This document shows positions 45,899-60,550 of a DNA stretch of 64,000 nucleotides, in pieces. The notes below the pieces were generated by a model. That model had not been told where the DNA came from. It worked only from the letters and a program-made list of their open reading frames with translations, and did no database searches. The position numbers and the translations under genes were made by a program. The stretch's first letter is position 1; each line of letters opens with the position of its first letter. This DNA is from Dendrolimus kikuchii (taxonomy: Eukaryota; Arthropoda; Insecta; Lepidoptera; Lasiocampidae): positions 8,506,710 to 8,570,709 of the forward strand of contig CM034407.1 of assembly GCA_019925095.2 (NCBI GenBank). The letters are read 5' to 3'.

Positions 45899-46036
45899 AT
45901 GGCTTGTTGCAGTTTTCCTGAACCTGATAATTTACGTCGTAATTGGATTGTAGCTACAGGACGAACAGATTGGACACCAAAACCGTTATTAAAAGTTTGC
46001 AGTAGACATTTTGACAATTTCCATGCACTATTTTGA
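45899..46036 (+). pseudogene. THAP-domain fragment
   Basis: An ATG-to-TGA frame of 45 codons reads CCSFPEPDNLRRNW, then GRTDWTPKPLLKVCSRHFD: the centre and end of a THAP zinc finger (FP, R..W, W.P, C..HF). The leading cysteines and everything after the finger are missing. It is unrelated at sequence level to the remnant at 41235, so at least two THAP elements have been here. Confidence 0.65.
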
Positions 46037-46140
46037 ACTGCCCACTTTTTTGTGTTCATTCTGTGAACGTGTCCTGCCCATTTCCATTTGAGACTTTTTA
46101 CCTTTTTTTTTACTACATAACATCACGGAATAATCACGGA

Positions 46141-46336
46141 AAAGTGGACAAGGAAAGTGTCAGAATAGATACCTAGAGACGCTAACGGGAAAAGAGGGAG
46201 ACCAAATAAAAGATGGGAAGACATATTTAAGGAAAGATGCGGCCCACATTGGACAAGACTGGCAAGAAATAGGGATGAATGGAGAAAATTGGGGGAGGCC
46301 TACGCCGCTGAGGCGACTTCCGTAGATAAACAATAA
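46141..46336 (+). pseudogene. RTE-like polyprotein C-terminal relic
   Basis: In one frame: KWTRKVSE, a stop, then PRDANGKRGRPNKRWEDIF, CGPHWTRLARNRDEWRKLG and EAYAAEATSVDKQ before TAA at 46334-46336. The GRP..RW.D....G..W...A..R..W...GEA pattern is the conserved end of many RTE-type polyproteins. Different subfamily from the ATGT-tailed copies. Confidence 0.75.
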
Positions 46337-47206
46337 TGTATTAAATTTTTTAGAAAAAGGACATAGATAGATTTTATTGATTTTATTAATTTGACATATT
46401 TTTTATGAATTTAATTATGTTTGTAATATGACGATAGAATAAAGGCTTATTTAATTATTATTTTATTTTGTACTGCGTATGCATCAAACAACAATAGGAT
46501 TTGAACCTACTCGTAAAGTTAGAAACATTCATACGAAGCTTGTTTTATTCAAATGACAATAACGTGTAAACTAAATAAAAGCTAATCAAAAATAAATATG
46601 TGATATTATTTATCCACAAAGCCAGAACCTACTATCACATAAGAAACGGCAGTTATTTAGAACCACATCATCATCATCCATCGGCACTCTCCTGCTCTCA
46701 TAGAAATTAATTTGAGTTACGCAGTATCTCTTCTCCTCCTCATAGCATGCCTTTACCTACCGATGAAAATCGATTTGTCAGGTTCATTTTACAGGCTTCC
46801 TTACATACAAATTTCTAATTATCACACTTATTTTTCCTCACAAGGTAACCCTAAATATAGTGACTTCTTTTTTATCCCTTTCTGCGACACGCTATAGCGG
46901 TGTCTATAGGTTTCTCTGTCTACGGTATTTCATTAAAATTTAGTTACAGAATGTCTTAGACCATTCAACCGGAATGTCTACGGTTTAGACACAGCTGGGC
47001 GTTAATCTCAGCTAGGTTGTATAAACTTAGTATCTTTGCTTGCTTACTTACACTTGGCACTTAAGAGGCCCATTCATGGCCTGTATCATACATTATACAC
47101 TGTATTAAAGTCCGCCGCAGAATGCAGGCCTGTGAATATTGTGCAGCCCGCATTACGTCCTTCAATCCCGAAAAGATGTATCTCGAGTCTTGCAAGAGTA
47201 CACTGC
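46337..47206. other. Non-coding stretch with TTAA-type MITE end
   Basis: 'ttaagaggcccattcatggc' at about 47060 and 'gccgcagaatgcaggcctgt' resemble, inverted, the CTGCA-rich ends at 14040 and 42860. It is the DNA into which the next element inserted. Nothing else supported. Confidence 0.4.
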
Positions 47207-47220
47207 AGGTTCGTGTAGTA
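47207..47220 (+). repeat. Target-site duplication of R1-clade insertion, left copy
   Basis: 'aggttcgtgtagta'; the 13 bases 'ggttcgtgtagta' recur at 48073-48085 immediately after the poly(A). Confidence 0.85.
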
Positions 47221-48072
47221 GCTGACGGAATGGGTCAACCGCACCAGCGGCACCCTGACCTTCAGGACGACACAGATACTTACCGGACACGGATGTTTCG
47301 ATAAGTATCTGTGTCGCATTGTGGGCTGCTTGCCTTCCCCGGACTGCCGCCAGTGCGGCGCGCCCGACACGGCGTTACACACGCTTGTCGAGTGCGCCGC
47401 ATCGGCGCCGCAGCGTTTCGAACTTGAGACGCACGTAGGTCCAGTCGACTCGCTCTGCGACTTGGTCAAGGCCATGCTGCAGAGCAGCGACAATTGGGGG
47501 GCTGCGGTTACTTTTTGCGAGACAGTAATGTCACTCAAGGAGGCCGCAGAACGAGACAAGGAGAGAAGTCCTGCAGCGCGTGCCAATGCGTCTTCTCGAG
47601 GTCGCCGGCCTTCAGCTGGCACCCGGAGAGGCAGGTACGCGCATTACTTCCCTCCCTGAGTTAGGTTCCGTTTACCGCGGGGGGCCTTTAGCTTGCTAGG
47701 AGAGCAAAGGACCTTCTACCCACGCACAACGAAGTGGGGTGTGTTCTCCCAGGGCACAATCCAGGCACTTTATTGCGCTGGATCGGCTGGGCGTAACTAT
47801 GTTCTAAATCTCAGCCTTTCCAACCCATACAAAGCGCAGGGTCGTCAGGGAGGAGGGGGTTTTTAGTGGGTATTGGGGTTGCTCGCTCGTGTAGCAACGC
47901 TCGAAGTCTTCCACACTATTCTGTGACGTCGATCGCGGACGGAGCGCTGCCAAGAGCATACTATTGCTGCAGTGTTATCGCCCCCGACCGACGCGTGTCG
48001 TTCCCCTAGCAACGACCCAGTTTGTGCGTAAATCGGTTAAGCATTTTCCCTCGCCTCAAAAAAAAAAAAAAG
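47221..48072 (+). mobile_element. R1-clade retrotransposon, 5'-truncated, with poly(A)
   Basis: Coding to 47659: TEWVNRTSGTLTFRTTQILT, GHGCFDKYLCRIVGC, then the knuckle C-x2-C-x8-H-x4-C (CRQCGAPDTALHTLVEC) and a helical plus basic tail ending RYAHYFPP. This is the C-terminus of R1-clade polyproteins. A GC-rich 3' UTR follows and ends in about 15 A at 48072. The 13-bp target duplication shows a clean insertion by target-primed reverse transcription. The reading frame is intact over the retained 140 or so codons, suggesting a fairly recent event. Confidence 0.85.
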
Positions 48073-48179
48073 GTTCGTGTAGTAACATATCAGATGATTG
48101 ACACGACGTTTGCAGATCAAAAAAGTTTGGTATATTCACGGTCACGGTAACTTGACGCGTGGGGTTACCAACAATCAAA

Positions 48180-48845
48180 AATATTAATACTTTAAAGCTA
48201 CACTCAAAAACCTTAAAATCGCGATAATTGCTGAAAAAATTCCATCAGGAATTAAAGATATTTTACTTTTGTAATGATCTCTATTTATTACCTATTTATA
48301 TAACACCCGTGACTTCATCTACGCTTGACTTGAAATTCCCGGGGATTCCCGGGACACAAAGTACTGCAGCATCTAAAAAATAATGTAAGCTATCGTTTTA
48401 GTGAAAACTGTGTCAGAATAATAATTTTTATGTACCCGGACAACTATAACCCGCTCCTGGGAAAATTCCCCTGGGACTCCCGAGATAAAAATGTCACACA
48501 TTTTATTATATAAAATTCGCTATCCATTGGTGAAAAATGGCAGAATTTAAATATTTTTTCACCTGGCCATTTTAAATCATGCCCAGAAAAATCCCCACGG
48601 GATTCTCGGGCTAATAATTAGTAGATATAGTAAAAGATTTTAAATCTAAGAATTTGCCGTCGAGTAGTGAGAACCGTATTGAAATTGACCCAGTAGTTTT
48701 ATGTGAATCCTGAACAGACAGACAGATAAAAAATCTAAAAAGAATGGCATCGTGTTCTCCATCGTTTTTAAAGTCTGTTCCAGTTGTTTTTTTAAATAGC
48801 TTCAATGTACAGACACGACGTGCTTAGAATTTTATAATATTATAG
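48180..48845 (+). repeat. Composite repeat with 'attcccgggac' units
   Basis: Three or more loosely repeated units of about 100 bp, each with 'gaaaattcccc..gggactccc' followed by 'ataaaaatg' and 'cagtgaaaac'-like text, end in 'ttataatattatagatgata'. Same group as 15880-17300 and 36965-37385. Confidence 0.6.
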
Positions 48846-49039
48846 ATGATATTGGCCGCTTTCCACATGAGCTCATAACGACCACGCTCACGACCGCGAT
48901 TTTTCCCGTTCTACTTGCTTGCAAGCGTTGTAATTATCATCTCAAGTGGAACAGATTATGAAGCGTTGATGTCATTACCGACGAAATACACAAATGTCAT
49001 TGTTTGATCTATGTTTGATGTGAAAATCACGCTCTGCCA

Positions 49040-49210
49040 AGGCAGATAGATAGATAACACTTTATTGTACACCAATACAAATATGAACATTAAGACTAAA
49101 ATTATATCTAGTTATGTACAAAGGGCGGTCTTATCGCTAAAAAACGATCACTTCCAGACAACCCCAGGAATGAATTGAGATGATAATGGCGATGGTGGTA
49201 TACGTAACAT
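49040..49210 (-). mobile_element. CR1/Jockey-like 3' end with TATC tail
   Basis: 'gatagatagataacacttta' followed by 'ttgtacaccaatac', 'aagggcggtcttatcgctaa' and 'gatcacttccagacaacc' is the complement of the last 150 bases of the element at 51775-53150; the same subfamily. Confidence 0.8.
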
Positions 49211-49654
49211 ATAGTACGAACTACTTACATTACAAGGTAGGTAGATAAGTAATGGCTTGTGTACTCTGTGGTCGACGCGCACTTCGAACCACTTATTGAT
49301 ATTGGTCGTTGCGAGCGCATCATGACTCTTGATTGAAAATTACTGCGTCATTAGTGACATTTTTGCCACGACCATAACAACCGTGGTCGCTGTGTGGAAC
49401 GGCTTTAGGAGCATTTTAGGCGTTGTGACTTTTTGAGCCACAAGTGGAATGTAGCCATTAATGATGATTAATGTAAAATGTTAATTTTAGAAACTAGCAA
49501 CCCTGCTCGCAGTGCGTCAAATTGTCTTGAACGGGAATTATTAAGAAAAAAATGTTTTTATTGTGAATTTGATTGATTATTGCGTTTGTGTTTCAAAAAC
49601 AAATAGATTGACCTAAAAAATAATTAACCAAATACAATTCAATTGTGATTCACA

Positions 49655-52600
49655 ATGTCAACAGATTCGGACACTGAAGCAGTTATTTTAGAAAATGTGT
49701 CCGAAGTTATGGACGGGTTGTCGGTTAGTCGCACCTTCTTATAACATATGTATATTTTTTTCTTTATAGCTTAATTTATAGTGAATTTACAGTTCAAAAA
49801 ACTAATAAACTTAAACAACCCGTTAATAGTATTTTGAAGTCCTTAATATAACGTGATATCAAATCGAAGTAACAAATGAATTCAACAAATAAGATTTTTA
49901 TGTACAATGTTTATAAGGGTGGGGTATAGGCCGTATGGGTAAGGTATATATATCTATATATGTGCCCGTTTTGTTTTTATAAATTTAATGATGATAAGTT
50001 TTAGGAAAATATTTATGACTTATTTATAACAACTAAAACTGTTTATGATTGTAGAAAAAAGGTTTTTAATTAATGGGGAGGTATAACTTTAGATTAGTGG
50101 TCAATGAAGTTTAAATAGTTGTGGGGCGGAGAGGGGAGGATTACTTCTCCCCTCTGTAAACCCCATGTTTAGGAGACATGTAGTTCTTATTATTTATTTT
50201 ATAACCATCCAAAATTCACTTTATATCTTAAATAATAAATAAGAGTGTACTATACCACACCCAATTTTCCTCCCTCTACTCCCCATCACACTACTAAATA
50301 AAATAAAATAAATAATAATAGTCTTTATTGCTGGAAAAAACCTAATCCCCTAATTGGTATTTAGTCTTGCATCCTTCTCAGCTTGTCCTTCGACAAAGGC
50401 CTCCCTCAATCTCTTCGCTGCCCATTTTTCCCTGTCTTTGCAGGTTCTGAACCACAATGTCCCTGCTGTTCGTTTAAAATTGTCCTCCCATATCATAGCC
50501 TTCCTTGATAAATGGGCTATCCAACACTGAAAGAATTTTTCAAATCAGACCAGTAGTTCCTGAGATTAGTGCGTTCAATCAAACAATATTAGTATATTCG
50601 GCTACAACACTAATACTTACATTTTAAATATAGTGATATCTTTTGAATGAAACATCCGAATTGAATAATTCAAAAGTTCTAGAAAGGTATTGAATTCGTC
50701 TTGAATATGGAGTAATTTATTTTGATAAGGATTAATACCAAGTTACAAAATAAAGAGTTTTTGAAGCTTTACCTTAGTTTTACTCTGAACTGTGTTTGTT
50801 CCACTACACTTGCTTCTCTTAGCAAGGCCCAGCACTGTGTCTATGAAGGCTCTATGAATCATTTTCCAGTGATGCTTTAATTATATTCTTGATGGCAATA
50901 TATTATACTCCTAATAAGATATGTCTTTACAGAAAGAGGTGCAAGAATTGTACACATTCAGAGATTTGTTCTTTGAGAACCATCCTATAGAATTGGCAGC
51001 AGAAAAAAATAAATTTGTGGAGGAGAAAAAAAATAAGTTGGTTGAAAAATTTGAGGAAATTGATGGTGGGTATAAAAATCATGTTGTTAGTATTTCTTTT
51101 GAAGTCTACTTTTGGTCAAATTGAACATAAGCTCTTTGAAACAATATGAACAAGAGTTATTTGTCTCTAAGAGATTAAAGTGCATTTTTATATAGTTCTC
51201 TAGCCATATAGGCTAAAAAAGGGAATCTGTCCTTTTTAATACAGTGATTTTTCTCAAAAACTATAGGTTCTATAGTGATTAATTGGACAGGAAAGTATTA
51301 TATATGCTGCTACAGTGTCATAAGAGTAACAAAACTGCACACCGTTAATGGTTGAATATAGATGTAATGACTGATTGTACCACTTCATAAGTTATCTATA
51401 TTTATAATAAATTATTTGATTTTGCTGTTTGTTATGTTTTTATGGAAAAACTATTGAACCAATTTGGCTGTAATTCAGTATACATGTAATTTTAATCCTG
51501 AGGGTGGACAAGGGATACTTTTCATCGCGGATAATGGGATAGATTTATATAAAAGTTATCCCAGAAAGTAGGATAGGTTTGCTTTTTTTGAGATTTGCCA
51601 TTTTTGTTATTTTGATCATTTTGGTTGTTTTGATCATTTAGGTAATTTTGGTCAGTTTGGCCATTTTTGTAATTTTTTCATTTATGTAGTTCACAGATAG
51701 ATAGGGGATGAAAGTTTGTATGGGAGACCTATCATTTCTTAAGTTTATAAATATATCTCCTCTCCTCTATTAACATATCTCCTGAAGTAATCGACTGGTT
51801 TCATAGTTACCTGTATGGACTCCGGCAGCGCATTTGAGTTGATGATGACTATTCGTCATGGTGTGATCTCTCTGCCGGTGTTCCACAGGGCGGTGTACTG
51901 TCTCCTTTATTATTCGCTGTTTTTATAAACTCAATTTCCGATGAACTTACTTCATCCTATCACCTCTATGTAGACGATCTCCAAATTTACACGCAGGCAC
52001 CGGTTGCTACACTAAATCAAGCAGTCGCAGCAATAAACTCTGACTTTGACCGCATACTGCAATGGAGTAAGTCAAATGGACTTCTTGTGAATCCTGAGAA
52101 AACTCAATTAATTATCATCGGCAGCTCACGGATGCTGTGTAAAGTTGACTGTACCTGTATGCCAAGTTTTCTCTTTGATGGGAAGCTTATCCCTATCAGT
52201 GATAAGGTCCAAAACCTTGGAGTTATATTTGATCGTGAGCTGTCCTGGAGACCCCATATAACGGAGTTGAGTCGGCGGTTGTTTCTCTCCTCCAGATCAC
52301 ATTGGCGGCTGAAAACTTCCTGTCCATCGCCACCAAAATTAAGCTTGCAGATTCGTTACTTTTGCCCATACTTGATTATGCCGACGCCAGCTATCTAGAT
52401 TTGACTCAACAGCAACTTAATAAACTTGAGCGCCTCCAAAACTTTTCCATAAGGTTCATATTTGGGTTACGCAAGTATGACCACGTTTCTGAATTTCGAA
52501 AAAAACTCAAGTGGTTGCCAATTCGTTTTCGCCGGAATACTCACATTCTTTCACTGCTTTATAGTATTTTATTCATCCCTAATACTCCACAGTACCTTAA

Positions 52601-55600
52601 AGAACGCTTCGAATTTATTTCTTGCTCTAACAATTTACGCCCTTCCAGTCAACATAGACTTATTACTCCTATTCATAATACAACGTTCTTCAATAATTCT
52701 TTCACGGTTAAGGCTGTCCAACTTTGGAATTCATTGCCTGTTGCTGTCAAACAAGCAAAATCCCTAATAACATTTAAGAACTTAGTGAGGAAATTCTATC
52801 TGCAATATAATGATATGTAATTTTATATAATTAGTAGATATTATATTGCATATAGTTATATGTTTAAATAGTTGCATATTATCACCATATCTTGTATATG
52901 TATATAACTTATGTGTATATTTGTATATATAGTATAGTTATATATTTATTATTAAAATGTAAGTAATCGTACAATAATTATGTATACCACCGTCGCCACT
53001 CCTAATCAGAATATTCTTGCCACGGGTTTCCTGGAAGAGATCGCTTTTTAGCGATAAGACCGCCCTTTGTACCCAACTAGACTAATACTAGTTCGTAAGT
53101 TTTTTCTGTAATGGTGTACAATAAAGTGTTATCTATCTATCTAAATAGATAAAATCATCTTCTATAAAGAAAGCTATTGTAACTCGGTCTGTCTATCTGG
53201 TAAGCTTTCACTGAATAATTACTAAGAGTGCTGTATCGGTTTCACTGTAATTTTGTTTAAATGTAGTTTTTTTTTGATATCCAAAATGGATATAGATACT
53301 TTTCATGCCAGGAGATGATATAGTTTGCGATATATAAGTGAATTTTCCGGTGGCAAAAAGCAATAACATAAAAATTTAATTAATTGTAACCTGTATTAAC
53401 GCCTGCTCTTTAAACAAGAGTCATGCACCAGTTTGACCCGTGACGCAGCCGCGGGGTAATCTCTAGTATAGTATAGTGTATTGTGAAAAAGTACAGGTAC
53501 TGTGACGTGTCACAACACAACTACAGGCGTGTTCATAATTCTCTGACGCGGCCGCTCCTTCGCCTCCCACGCTTCTCCCACCCCGGCGACACAACAAAAG
53601 CCATCAAAACATATTGCGACACGCTAATATAAATCTCGCCATACTAAATGTATGGAACCCACTGTTCTGACGCGTCACTACACGACACAGACAAATATAA
53701 ATTCGCCTTAAAAATAGTGTTAAGTCTAGATATTGTTAGCTTTATAGGAAATTGAATTCTGAACAAGGATCAATAATCATTTATTAAAAACAAGATCTTT
53801 ATAATTTGCAGGTGGAATAAATCTTGAAAAAAACATTTTTCAATATTAGATGTATGGGAAAACTTTGACTACAATGAGGGACCTTGTAAAATTAAAACTT
53901 TTTAATAATAAACTTTTCTTAGTGAAAATACAAATATAAACATAAATTTGGAAAAAGTATACTTGTTTACTTAACATCCAAATGAACTTTTACGCGTTTT
54001 GCCTTAATTTGTATAAGTATTTTGTTTTTACAGTAGATACACAAATTCCTTTTGATCTGAGAGCCCAATTTCTCTTCTGGAAGGGGCGTTGTTATAATAT
54101 CTCTTCGGAATATGATACTAGGGCAACGCAATGCCTAAGCAAGGCCGTGAAGTTGAATCCGCGTTTAATAGAAGCGTGGAATGAGTTGGGTGAATGCTAT
54201 TGGAAAAATACGAATGTTAAGGAAGCTAAAGCAAGTTTTGAGGGTGCATTGAAACATGTAAGTATTATTCTTTGCCATTATCCAAAAACTATTTTTACAT
54301 ATACACAAAATTAAAACTATATTTTAAGGGTTTTAAGCGCGGAATTTTATTTATTTTGTTTTTATTTCGATGTTTCGGCCACTTTTCTGTAGCCGTGATC
54401 ACGGGAGGACAATAATCTCAAGTGTCACTGAGTAGTGTTAAAGTTATTGTTTAACCTACCCCCAACTTGTTCATTTTAATTTTTTTTTGTTCGCAACCTT
54501 CGTGACCTTATTGTAAGTGACTACAATTACCATCTGCACTATTACGAGTTTGTTAAAAAACTGGGGCATAAAGTTTTAAGTTTAAAGACCCTGGTGTTGC
54601 AACTCTTTAAGACGAATCATATCAATCCTATGAATATAAAAACATAAGTATTTTAAGATTTTAGGCGGTCCTCAGAGTCCTCACTCACTGAATACTGAAT
54701 GATAATACGCGCCGGTCAGCACACAGTAACTGACGTCCCCTGCATACATCACTTTCATACAAAACGCTAACACGCAACTTTCAAACTTACATGTTTCCAA
54801 CAAGTATCTCAGTTGTTCGGTTCCTCTATATCTTACTATAAATTCACTTGCCCTACCATCGGTTGAATTTTGGTAATACTTGTATTGACTTTATGTCAAA
54901 TTTTAACTGATAATAAGGTTTATGATCGGTCGGTAAGATAGGATAGGTACCTGGCATTGATTGTCAGCTTCCCTATAGATTTATGGACTTAGGGAACGTA
55001 CCCATACTACGTGACCCATTCATAGGTCTTCAAAATACCACTCTTGGTCACACGAGCTGAGGTTTTCGTCACGCAGTCAATATACTCTAAGGAAATCTCG
55101 CGCTTTTTCGTGCTATAATCAAATATGGCACGCAACGTTTAACGCTTTTTAAACATCTTGACGACAAGTATGAGCCAAATATTTTTTTTACTTTCTGTTT
55201 GCAAAAAAATATTTAAAACAATATTTATTAATTAATTAATACGTGAAAATTGTAGTAGGAGGGAGGTTTTGGCACACACTTGGTGGTGAAGGAGGGGCGT
55301 AGGGGAGGAGGGGGTAAAATTGTGTAAAAAAAAGGGACACGTCATATGGGTATGTTTCATTAGTAAGGTCCTGTCCTGTTGGAACTAACTCGACTTTTGT
55401 ATTTACAGCATCGCAACCGCCTATCGCTCCGCTGCCTCTCAATAATCATTCGCCAGGAATGTGCAAATAAGAAAGGCGCAGATGCGTTTCAGTCTATTCT
55501 AAAAAGCGTAGAACTAGCCAAGGAGGCAGTCTCGCAGAACACTAAAGATGGTCAATCTTGGGCTGTTTTGGCCAACGCGTACCTGTGCCAATTCTTTACG

Positions 55601-58600
55601 ATGGCACAAGATCCGGCAATATTAAAGTTGTGCATGAGTGCATTTAAACAGGCGTGGTTAGATCCTGTAACAAAAGGGCAACCGGACTTGTATTATAATA
55701 AGGCAACTGTAAGTATTAGTTTAACAGTAGTGTTGATAGACCACTGTAATTACCATCTATAAAAGCAGGCGCGTTGAAGAAGGATAAGAAGCACTTCAAA
55801 CATTTTTTTACTAGAGTATAGCAGGTAGGTCCATATATTAATGAATACTAAGCATTTCTAAGCATTTGTTTTACTTTTGACAGCTCAATGATGGATTAAT
55901 TAGTAATGCCCCAATGCGTTACCTACTCGATTTGTTATAATAATCGATTTCATTCATAAATAAATTTTAACTTATCTATATATTTTTCCTAAAAATATTA
56001 TATCGTGTAAGTAATATACCTACATTTCCATGAACATATTGTTACGAGTTGCAGAACTCGAATTAAAATGCCGTTGGAATTACTATAGAATTTATTAGAA
56101 CTATACAGACACGTATAATACAGGTGCAAATATAACTGTACACAACCAGTCCAAACGTAATGCACGATTCAATCACACGCCCAAAGTCCGTCACTAACGT
56201 CTTGCTTCGCTTGTGGCTATCGCTAGTCTGACGATCTCTCCATTGGGGCATTGCTTTATACTGCACAAATACAATATGTCTCTCGCTCGCGTGGACTGAA
56301 TCTCTTAGAATCACACCTGGCTAATGACTACCATAAAATATTACAATACGCAATGGGCTGTTTTTCTAATTACAAATTTTAAACACAAAGTAAACAAAAG
56401 AAGTCCAAATGCCAAAAAGGTAATAAAATGTGTTTCTACAGACGCAGGTGTGAGTTTGTCTTTTGTCGGCATTCAGGTCGTAACAATATATTGCATAATA
56501 TTATATTAAACTAACTGATGCCCGCGGCTTCGTCCGCTTGACGATCGTGATGTAGAATACTATCAGCGCCATCTAGTTTATTTATTATGATGATGAAATA
56601 CTCTATGCTAGGCAGTGTTTACGTAAGGTTTTACTTTTTCGTGGAATCTCGTCTTTTTAATGTATAAATTGTTTTATTGTATGATGATACCGGCAATATC
56701 AACACTTAATTAGGTGCATAAGTTGTATAATAAGCTGTTTAAGTAATTAAAGTTTTTTTACTTATCCCACGGGAACTTTTTAATCTTTCGGGATCAAAAG
56801 TATCCTATATGTTGACCAGGGATATAAGCTACCACCATATAAAATTTCATTTAAATAAAGTCCAGTCGTTTCGGAGACTAGCCCATACAAGCAGAGAAAC
56901 AAAAAATTTGAAAAAAAATCTAAATTAGTTCTATTTCACTTCTTACATCCCCCTGACTCGGTTTTTAGCATTTTTTTTCATTCTACAGAAATTCGACCTC
57001 TACAGTTTTATTATATGTATAGATAAGCCATTGAAAACGGCACTTATAATGATTGGGGTATATTTTTATTTACAGTAAAACATTTTTTATTTTCAAATCG
57101 ATTACTTCCGATTTATTTACGTATAGTGTCGATGGTTTAATAGTCTGTGTGTGTTATATGACTCACAACAATAAAGTACGAGAATTAGGTCTTGTATTTC
57201 ATGTGGGCTGTACTGTCTAGGGATGTGTATCTTGATACACGTGTAAACGTCAAAAGTAAAATAAATGCTTGGAAACAGTATAGATGAAGCGAAAGATGTT
57301 TGCCAAAATTGTTTTTTTTAATTGCTGGAGAAGTCCTAGTCATTTTATTTTATAAACAAAACGCAGTCTATATTGCAATTATTAAACCAGCGCATAGTGT
57401 ACCTTATACGGATCAATTTCTGTGAAGAAATGTCAAACGCCATGCATAGGAAGGAATAAGCTAAAGGGTTAATTTATAATAAACCAATTCATATTATTAG
57501 TTTTAGCTTAACAACAACAACAATACTCTTTATTATACACCAACTTAAAACAGTAACACATTTACATATCTTAAAATTAGAAAGTAGTAGTACATTGGGC
57601 GGCCTTATATTGCTTAAAGCAATCTGTTCCAGGCAACCTTTGGATGGACAAGGATATTAATCATAATAAATTGTTGGCGTGCAGCTTAAGACTATACTAA
57701 TGATAATATATATATAGCAATAATATACTTATACTATATACCATATAACCATACAATGGTTATATGGTATATATAAGTAATACAAATAAATACGTACATA
57801 AACATACACAACAAGTAATACATGTTATACAGTTACATATTGCTCCCTCACAAGTCTGTTGAAACTATGGATCGATTTAGCAGAGCGCACGTCTGCCGGC
57901 AATGCTTAACTTATCAAATTAATAGAAACGGTGCTCAATATCTGTCAAATACTTTAACCACCAAAAATATATTTTGAGACCCTAAGCTCTCTTACCATAA
58001 AATATACCAAACACTGAAAATTAAGCATGTATTAAATAAAGAATGTCAGAAATTAAATTAATTATACCTGTTTTTGACTGCACTTCAAAATTGTATACAA
58101 ATACTAAAATTGGTAAATGGTCACCAAACCTGATAGAACAAATTACTGTGCTATTATTATTACCTAAATAAACAGCTTTAAAGGTGGTGTTATTTTGGTG
58201 ATCATTAACTATTTTTGGTGGTATAATTTTTTTAAAATGTTATATTTTACTATAACATAAGCCATATCTCTGTTAAAAATACACATCTATTCGAAAATTG
58301 TGTAATGAAATTTTTCCAGGCATTAAAATTCGAAGAATTATACGAGGAGGCGTTAGAGAATTTTGAATATGCGTGCAGACTAGATCCCCCATGGGAACTC
58401 CCGAAGAAGGAACTTGCCAAATTGAAGCATTATCTCGCTGCAACCGACGAACTGGTGCGAACAAAGGGAAAAATCAAAACAAAAAAATTGACGCAAATGG
58501 TACAGGTGTGTACATAATCTGTTTATTATGTCAGCTTCTGTGGTAGAGTGTACTACACCTTTGCGGGTCTAAATCATTGGAACGAAGATGCTGCAGGTTC

Positions 58601-60460
58601 GATTGCTGTCATGGGAAGTTTCATACACGAACTTTACCTGTTATTTACTACGGTCTGGGTGTTTGGGATCGGCCTCATGGTCAGTTGTATATTACAGATA
58701 CCACAGATGTAACTTGCTGAGCTTGGCGATATACAAATATGTGTTTGTCTGGTGATTCCTACTAATATAATGTCAGCCCATAAAGATCATAATATGTGGC
58801 GTTTTTAGGAGTAAATATGTAAAATTCATTTTAAACCAAATAGTCAGAAAATTTGAGAGATTAATGAGAAACTCACAGGACTTTCTATTATACAATACAT
58901 CCCTGTTGTCGAAAGTACATTTATACCAAATTTCATAAAGATACTCCACTCCCTAGTTTATTATGGATTTGATCTAAACATATTTTTAAAGAGTAATACA
59001 TTGATGGAAAATCTTATTGTCAAAAAGTATCAATAACAGTTAATAATGACTTGTAGTGCTCTGTGGACAACAGACCTAACAATTCAAACGAGTGATTCGG
59101 CATTGAAAATGTGCATAAAAGATGGCAAAAGGTTGTTGATAATGAGGGTATTTATATCATTGATTGATAAAAATAAAAATTCTTTAAAAATATATGTGTT
59201 TGAATTTAACGTAAGAAAACGACATACATACATACATAACTTCACGCCAGTTCCCTTGCGGGGTAGGCACGAACAACAGAGCGCCATTTAGGCCCATTCT
59301 TACACACCTCACTTGCTTCTTTGACAACAAAAGAAAGAAAACGACATTCCCCCTAATATTATAATTATCGTTAAATGGCTACAACATTCAAAAATATTAA
59401 TGTTTTGAATAAAATAATGGGGTGCAATTAGTGTACCGGTATGCCAGCAATGGTGTATAATTTCTCTTATAAATAAAAAAGACTTAAGGATATGGATATA
59501 TTGAATTTGTATTTTATAGTCAATAGACGAGAGAAACCTTGGTGAGTACAGTCCAGATGCTTTACATACCTTTGGAAAAAGGAAAAATGTAACATTGGAA
59601 CGGACACAACTTAGTGCTTTGGTAGAAGGCAGTAATGAAGGAAAAGTTGTACTTGGAAGAGTTGTGGGTTCGATACATAATGAGAATTCAGTACCATTGT
59701 AAGTATTAAAAGAAATAAATAACACTTAGACATATAGTAGGGTATATTCAGGCCTTTTTTTGGTCACTTCTTTTTTGGGGGCACGCTAATTCTCGGAAGT
59801 TGTAAGTCTATATTTTTTCGTTTGTAGGTCCATTCCAAAAAAATCTATTTAACAAAATCCATTTTTTTTGTAAAGGTTACCAAAATTAATTTCTTTTTCA
59901 GTTTTTATGGCAATTTTTCGATGTTTTCGAAATCTCCTTTAAGAGGCTATGTACACCTGATTCAAATCGATATTTCCCCAAATCAGCCCCGCGCAGCTGA
60001 TATTTACTTCGATGGAACAGCGCCTAATAAAACTTCAAGCGTGGCGAAATATTGAAACCGAAAATACCAACGCGCGCCGCGCCCATGTACCTACTCTATT
60101 CAATTTATTTCATTCTGGGGCTCAGAGCTCCAGAGCGAGACAAAATATCCTAAAGTGAGATAGATTGCTTATATGCTTAATAGTTATTGAAATTTTGACA
60201 TCACTGTCTAAGCGGATTTAGCCTAATAGTTTACCAAGAGTAGTAAGTAGGAGTTACAGGGTTCGAATCCTCAGGCTTTGTAACGTTTGTTTTTACTTTT
60301 CCAACAATTTTTTAGACAGGTAAACTTTATTAAAATGATGTTATTGTATTATGGAACAACAATGAATCCATATATATTAATATAAATACGAAAGTAACTC
60401 TGTCTATGTGTCTGTTCCGTTATCACGGAAAAACTACTGAACCGATTTGGCTGAAACTCA

Positions 60461-60550
<90 letters not shown>

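Noticed and set aside
47086..47622. 178-codon minus-strand frame
   Set aside because: Antisense to the R1-clade C-terminus, whose plus-strand frame carries the Cys-His knuckle.
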